From the NCBI RefSeq assembly GCF_023228785.1, contig NZ_JALOAN010000016.1, forward strand, positions 1 through 52,721: a DNA stretch of 52,721 nt, read 5' to 3'. Positions 50,607-52,721 of this stretch are shown piece by piece (position 1 is the stretch's first letter; each line of letters opens with the position of its first letter). Source of the stretch: Sulfurimonas sp. Lineage in GTDB: Bacteria; Campylobacterota; Campylobacteria; Campylobacterales; Sulfurimonadaceae. The notes beneath the pieces were generated by a model. It did not search any database. It was given only the letters and a program-made list of their open reading frames with translations, and was not told the origin of the DNA. A program made the position numbers and the translations under genes.

Positions 50607-52215
50607 TGTGTTGATAATAGGCGCAGGTGGAGCAGGTTTAGTAGCTGCTATAAACGCTCACACTCAGGGCGCTAAAGTAAAAGTTATAACAAAAGAGTAT
50701 CCAACAAGAAGTCAGACTTGTATGGCTCAAGGCGGTATCAATGCAGCTTTGGGTAATGCAAGCCAAGATAGCGTCCAAGCACATATAGAAAACACTCTTA
50801 TGTCAGCTCGTGGCATAGCAAACGAAGATGCAGTTAGACTTTTGTGTGAGAGCGCGCCTGAGGCAGTTGAGTGGTTAGATAGCATAGGAGTCTGTTTTTC
50901 AAGAACTAAAGATGCAAAGATAGCTCAAAGAACTTTAGGAGGTGCCTCAGCTGCTAGAGCTTGTTATGCACAAGATTATACAGGCTTAAAGATACTTCAT
51001 ACTCTTTACGATAGATGTAACGCTCTTGGTATTGAGATGTTAAATGAGAGATGCCTTGTAAATCTTGTAACTAAAAAACCACAAAAAGAAGACGCATATA
51101 TTGGTGGGGCTACTTTTTTAAATATAAGAAGTGGAGAGGTTGAGACTTACGAAGCTTCTTCTGTCATAGTTGCAACTGGTGGGTATTCAAGGATCTACGA
51201 TAAGCACTCAACAAATTCAACAAGCTCAACTGGAGATGGCTTAGCTGCTGCAATTAGAGCAGGAGCGAGACTTAGCGATATGGAATTTGTTCAGTTTCAT
51301 CCAACTGCACTAAAAGGTTCATCCATTCTTATTTCAGAGAGTGCTAGAGGAGCTGGCGGTTATCTCTTAAACTCAAAGGGAGAGAGATTTACTAACGAGT
51401 TAGCACCTCGTGATGAGGTGGCTCGTGCCATAGATATGGAGATCCAAAAGGGTGAGAATGTTTTTCTAGATATTCGCCATTTGGGTGAGGAGTTTATAAA
51501 CTCTGAGCTTCCTCAAGAGAGAAAATTAGCAAAACTTTATGAAAATATAGATCCAGTTTATGATCTCATTCCTATAAAACCAGTTGCACACTATACTATG
51601 GGTGGCATAGAAGTAGATGAGGACTCAAGTACAAAAATAAAAGGACTTTACGCTGTGGGAGAGTGTGCAAATCACAGAGTTCACGGTGCAAATAGACTCG
51701 GTGGAAACTCTCTTTTAGAACTTGTTGTTTTTGGAAGACAGGCTGGAGTGAATGCGGCAAAGTATGCAAAAATATTTGATAAAACCATAGATACAGATGA
51801 GCAAACTCAGAGCGATAAAAATCTTGTAGAGGAAGTAAAAAAGTTTACAAATCAGATAGATTTTTATGAAAAAAGAGCATTTATTGGAAATATATTTTAT
51901 AACAATGCTGGGATTTCAAGAAATGATAGAGACTTAAAAGAAGCCCTTTGTCAAATTCATCAGATCCAAAAAGAGTTACCATTGATGGGACCAAAGGATA
52001 AAACAAAAGCTTATAACACTAACTTAGTAGAGTTTATAGAGTTTTCAAATATGCTTGAACTTTGCGAGATCGTAATAGTGTGTGCTATAAATAGATCTGA
52101 GAGTCGTGGTGCTCACTACAGAAGCGACATACCAGAGCAAAATGATGTAGATTATAAGGCTCACACTATTACATATAAAGAAGCCAATCTACTTTATGCA
52201 GACTTTGTGGAGTAA
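50596..52215 (+). CDS. Succinate dehydrogenase/fumarate reductase-type flavoprotein subunit
   Basis: The 539-residue FAD protein starts MRSDVLIIGAGGAGLVAAIN. It has SQTCMAQGGINAALGN, FVQFHPTALKG, RGAGGYLLN, PRDEVARAI, HYTMGGIEVD and NRLGGNSLLE, which match the SdhA/FrdA family. The His that covalently binds FAD in E. coli enzymes is Gln40 here. There is no Tat or Sec signal, so it is cytoplasmic, unlike the periplasmic methylmenaquinol:fumarate reductase of relatives. ATG 50596 has GAGG at 6 nt; the ATG at 50590 abuts it. An iron-sulfur subunit follows after 3 nt. Confidence 0.88.
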   Translation: MRSDVLIIGAGGAGLVAAINAHTQGAKVKVITKEYPTRSQTCMAQGGINAALGNASQDSVQAHIENTLMSARGIANEDAVRLLCESAPEAVEWLDSIGVCFSRTKDAKIAQRTLGGASAARACYAQDYTGLKILHTLYDRCNALGIEMLNERCLVNLVTKKPQKEDAYIGGATFLNIRSGEVETYEASSVIVATGGYSRIYDKHSTNSTSSTGDGLAAAIRAGARLSDMEFVQFHPTALKGSSILISESARGAGGYLLNSKGERFTNELAPRDEVARAIDMEIQKGENVFLDIRHLGEEFINSELPQERKLAKLYENIDPVYDLIPIKPVAHYTMGGIEVDEDSSTKIKGLYAVGECANHRVHGANRLGGNSLLELVVFGRQAGVNAAKYAKIFDKTIDTDEQTQSDKNLVEEVKKFTNQIDFYEKRAFIGNIFYNNAGISRNDRDLKEALCQIHQIQKELPLMGPKDKTKAYNTNLVEFIEFSNMLELCEIVIVCAINRSESRGAHYRSDIPEQNDVDYKAHTITYKEANLLYADFVE

Positions 52216-52218
52216 GAG

Positions 52219-52721
52219 ATGAGGATTAAAATAGCGAGATATGTTAGCGAAGCAAGTACAGTAAAAAAGAATATAGAGTATGATGTAGATCTAGAAGATG
52301 CAACACTTTTAGAACTTTTAAATGAGATAAAAACGAAGCAAGATCCAACGCTTTCATATTCAAGTGGTTGTAGAAGTAGTATTTGTGGAAGCTGTTCTAT
52401 GAGAGTAAATGGTAGAGAAGTCTTGGCTTGTGCCTATAAAGTAAAAGATGGTGACTTTGTAGAGCCTATGAAAAACTCCGCTGTTATTCGTGACTTAGTT
52501 GTAGATATGGACAGAGCTTATGAGTTCAATGCAAAAGCAAAAGCGTGGCAAAGCTCTATAGCCAAGACTATGAGTTTAAGCCAAGAGAGTATGAAGATAA
52601 ATGAGCTTCAAAGTGACTGTATCTTGTGTGGATCTTGTTATAGTGTTTGCCCTGTTTATGCGGTAAATGAAGAGTTTTTAGGACCTTTCGCACTAACTCG
52701 TATTTGGCGATATGTTAGCGA
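52219..52721 (+). CDS. Succinate dehydrogenase/fumarate reductase iron-sulfur subunit, 3' truncated
   Basis: The visible 167 residues start MRIKIARYVSEASTVKKNIE. They contain the [2Fe-2S] motif CRSSICGSC with a later LACAYK Cys, and a C-terminal CILCGSCYSVCPV cluster motif. This is the SdhB/FrdB subunit that passes electrons between the flavoprotein and a membrane partner. The gene leaves the window. Its partner SdhA precedes it by 3 nt. A CCG-domain (SdhE-like) anchor may follow outside the window, as is common in this phylum; not seen here. Confidence 0.9.
   Translation, partial: MRIKIARYVSEASTVKKNIEYDVDLEDATLLELLNEIKTKQDPTLSYSSGCRSSICGSCSMRVNGREVLACAYKVKDGDFVEPMKNSAVIRDLVVDMDRAYEFNAKAKAWQSSIAKTMSLSQESMKINELQSDCILCGSCYSVCPVYAVNEEFLGPFALTRIWRYVS

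Noticed and set aside
50596..52215. L-aspartate oxidase NadB instead of SdhA
   Set aside because: QFHPTAL and ISESARG are NadB-like, but an adjacent iron-sulfur subunit gene and NRLGGNSLLE favour the SdhA/FrdA family.
52238..52721. 13-bp direct repeat GATATGTTAGCGA at both ends of the sdhB fragment
   Set aside because: Both copies encode RYVSE in frame and are consistent with coincidence in coding sequence.
1..52721. tRNA, rRNA, tmRNA, SRP RNA or RNase P RNA genes
   Set aside because: No TpsiC-like GTTCRA arms or conserved RNA cores were recognised by eye; a covariance-model scan would settle it.

Overview
The window looks like the replication-origin region of a Campylobacterota (epsilonproteobacterial) chromosome, most likely Sulfurimonas or a close relative. 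The evidence is the AT-rich DNA, the dnaA-dnaN-gyrB block with TTATTCACA-type DnaA boxes on both sides of dnaA, the fliK-flgD-flgE order preceded by a GGAA-N6-ATGCT sigma54 site, ThyX instead of ThyA, class I NrdA and NrdB encoded far apart, and a soluble SdhA/SdhB-type flavoprotein and iron-sulfur pair. The genus is an inference from gene content; no search was run.

Left arm (1-15.0 kb). An rsmA fragment and a soluble CZB zinc-domain protein are followed by a tight hisF / nucleoside phosphorylase-like / rlmN / small membrane peptide unit. A roughly 930-bp gene-poor stretch (3827-4755) holds palindromic repeats, an exact 24-bp tandem array, a small hairpin with a Shine-Dalgarno in its 3' arm, and inverted DnaA boxes. 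Then come an RluA-type pseudouridine synthase, purB, nrdA, an unknown gene, fliW, an HtrA/DegP protease, gltA, ppnP, a hemerythrin-like/PAS protein and ruvC. Two 16-bp parS-like palindromes lie at 863 and 4988.

Origin (15.0-20.2 kb). Three DnaA boxes precede dnaA and a fourth overlaps its GTG start. A second set lies between dnaA and dnaN, next to a CTACTACTACTTACTAA run and an AT-rich stretch that resemble a DnaA-trio and unwinding element. dnaN and gyrB follow.

Right arm (20.2-39.4 kb) is housekeeping: a degenerate GGDEF/EAL protein, queF, a CCA-adding enzyme, typA, an exported MsrB-MsrA fusion, nrdB, a DsrE-like protein, a b561-type membrane cytochrome, pcm, thyX with a lipoprotein and a diguanylate cyclase, phnA, a dGTPase-like HD protein, a chemoreceptor, rpsU, two small proteins, dnaG and a PP-loop protein.

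Distal part (39.4-52.7 kb). A flagellar hook block (fliK, flgD and two different flgE genes) has two sigma54-like promoters. A group of palindromic repeats follows, then purT, a 2-hydroxyacid dehydrogenase, a YqaA-like membrane protein, a histidine kinase with two periplasmic binding-protein domains, and sdhA/sdhB. The SdhA-like protein has Gln where the covalent-FAD His normally lies. sdhB runs off the end of the window.

No tRNA, rRNA, IS element, CRISPR array or prophage was recognised. I see no convincing undescribed multi-gene system. The most unusual material is the 3.8-5.0 kb region (repeats, DnaA-box cluster, parS), the origin architecture, and a few proteins with altered key residues.
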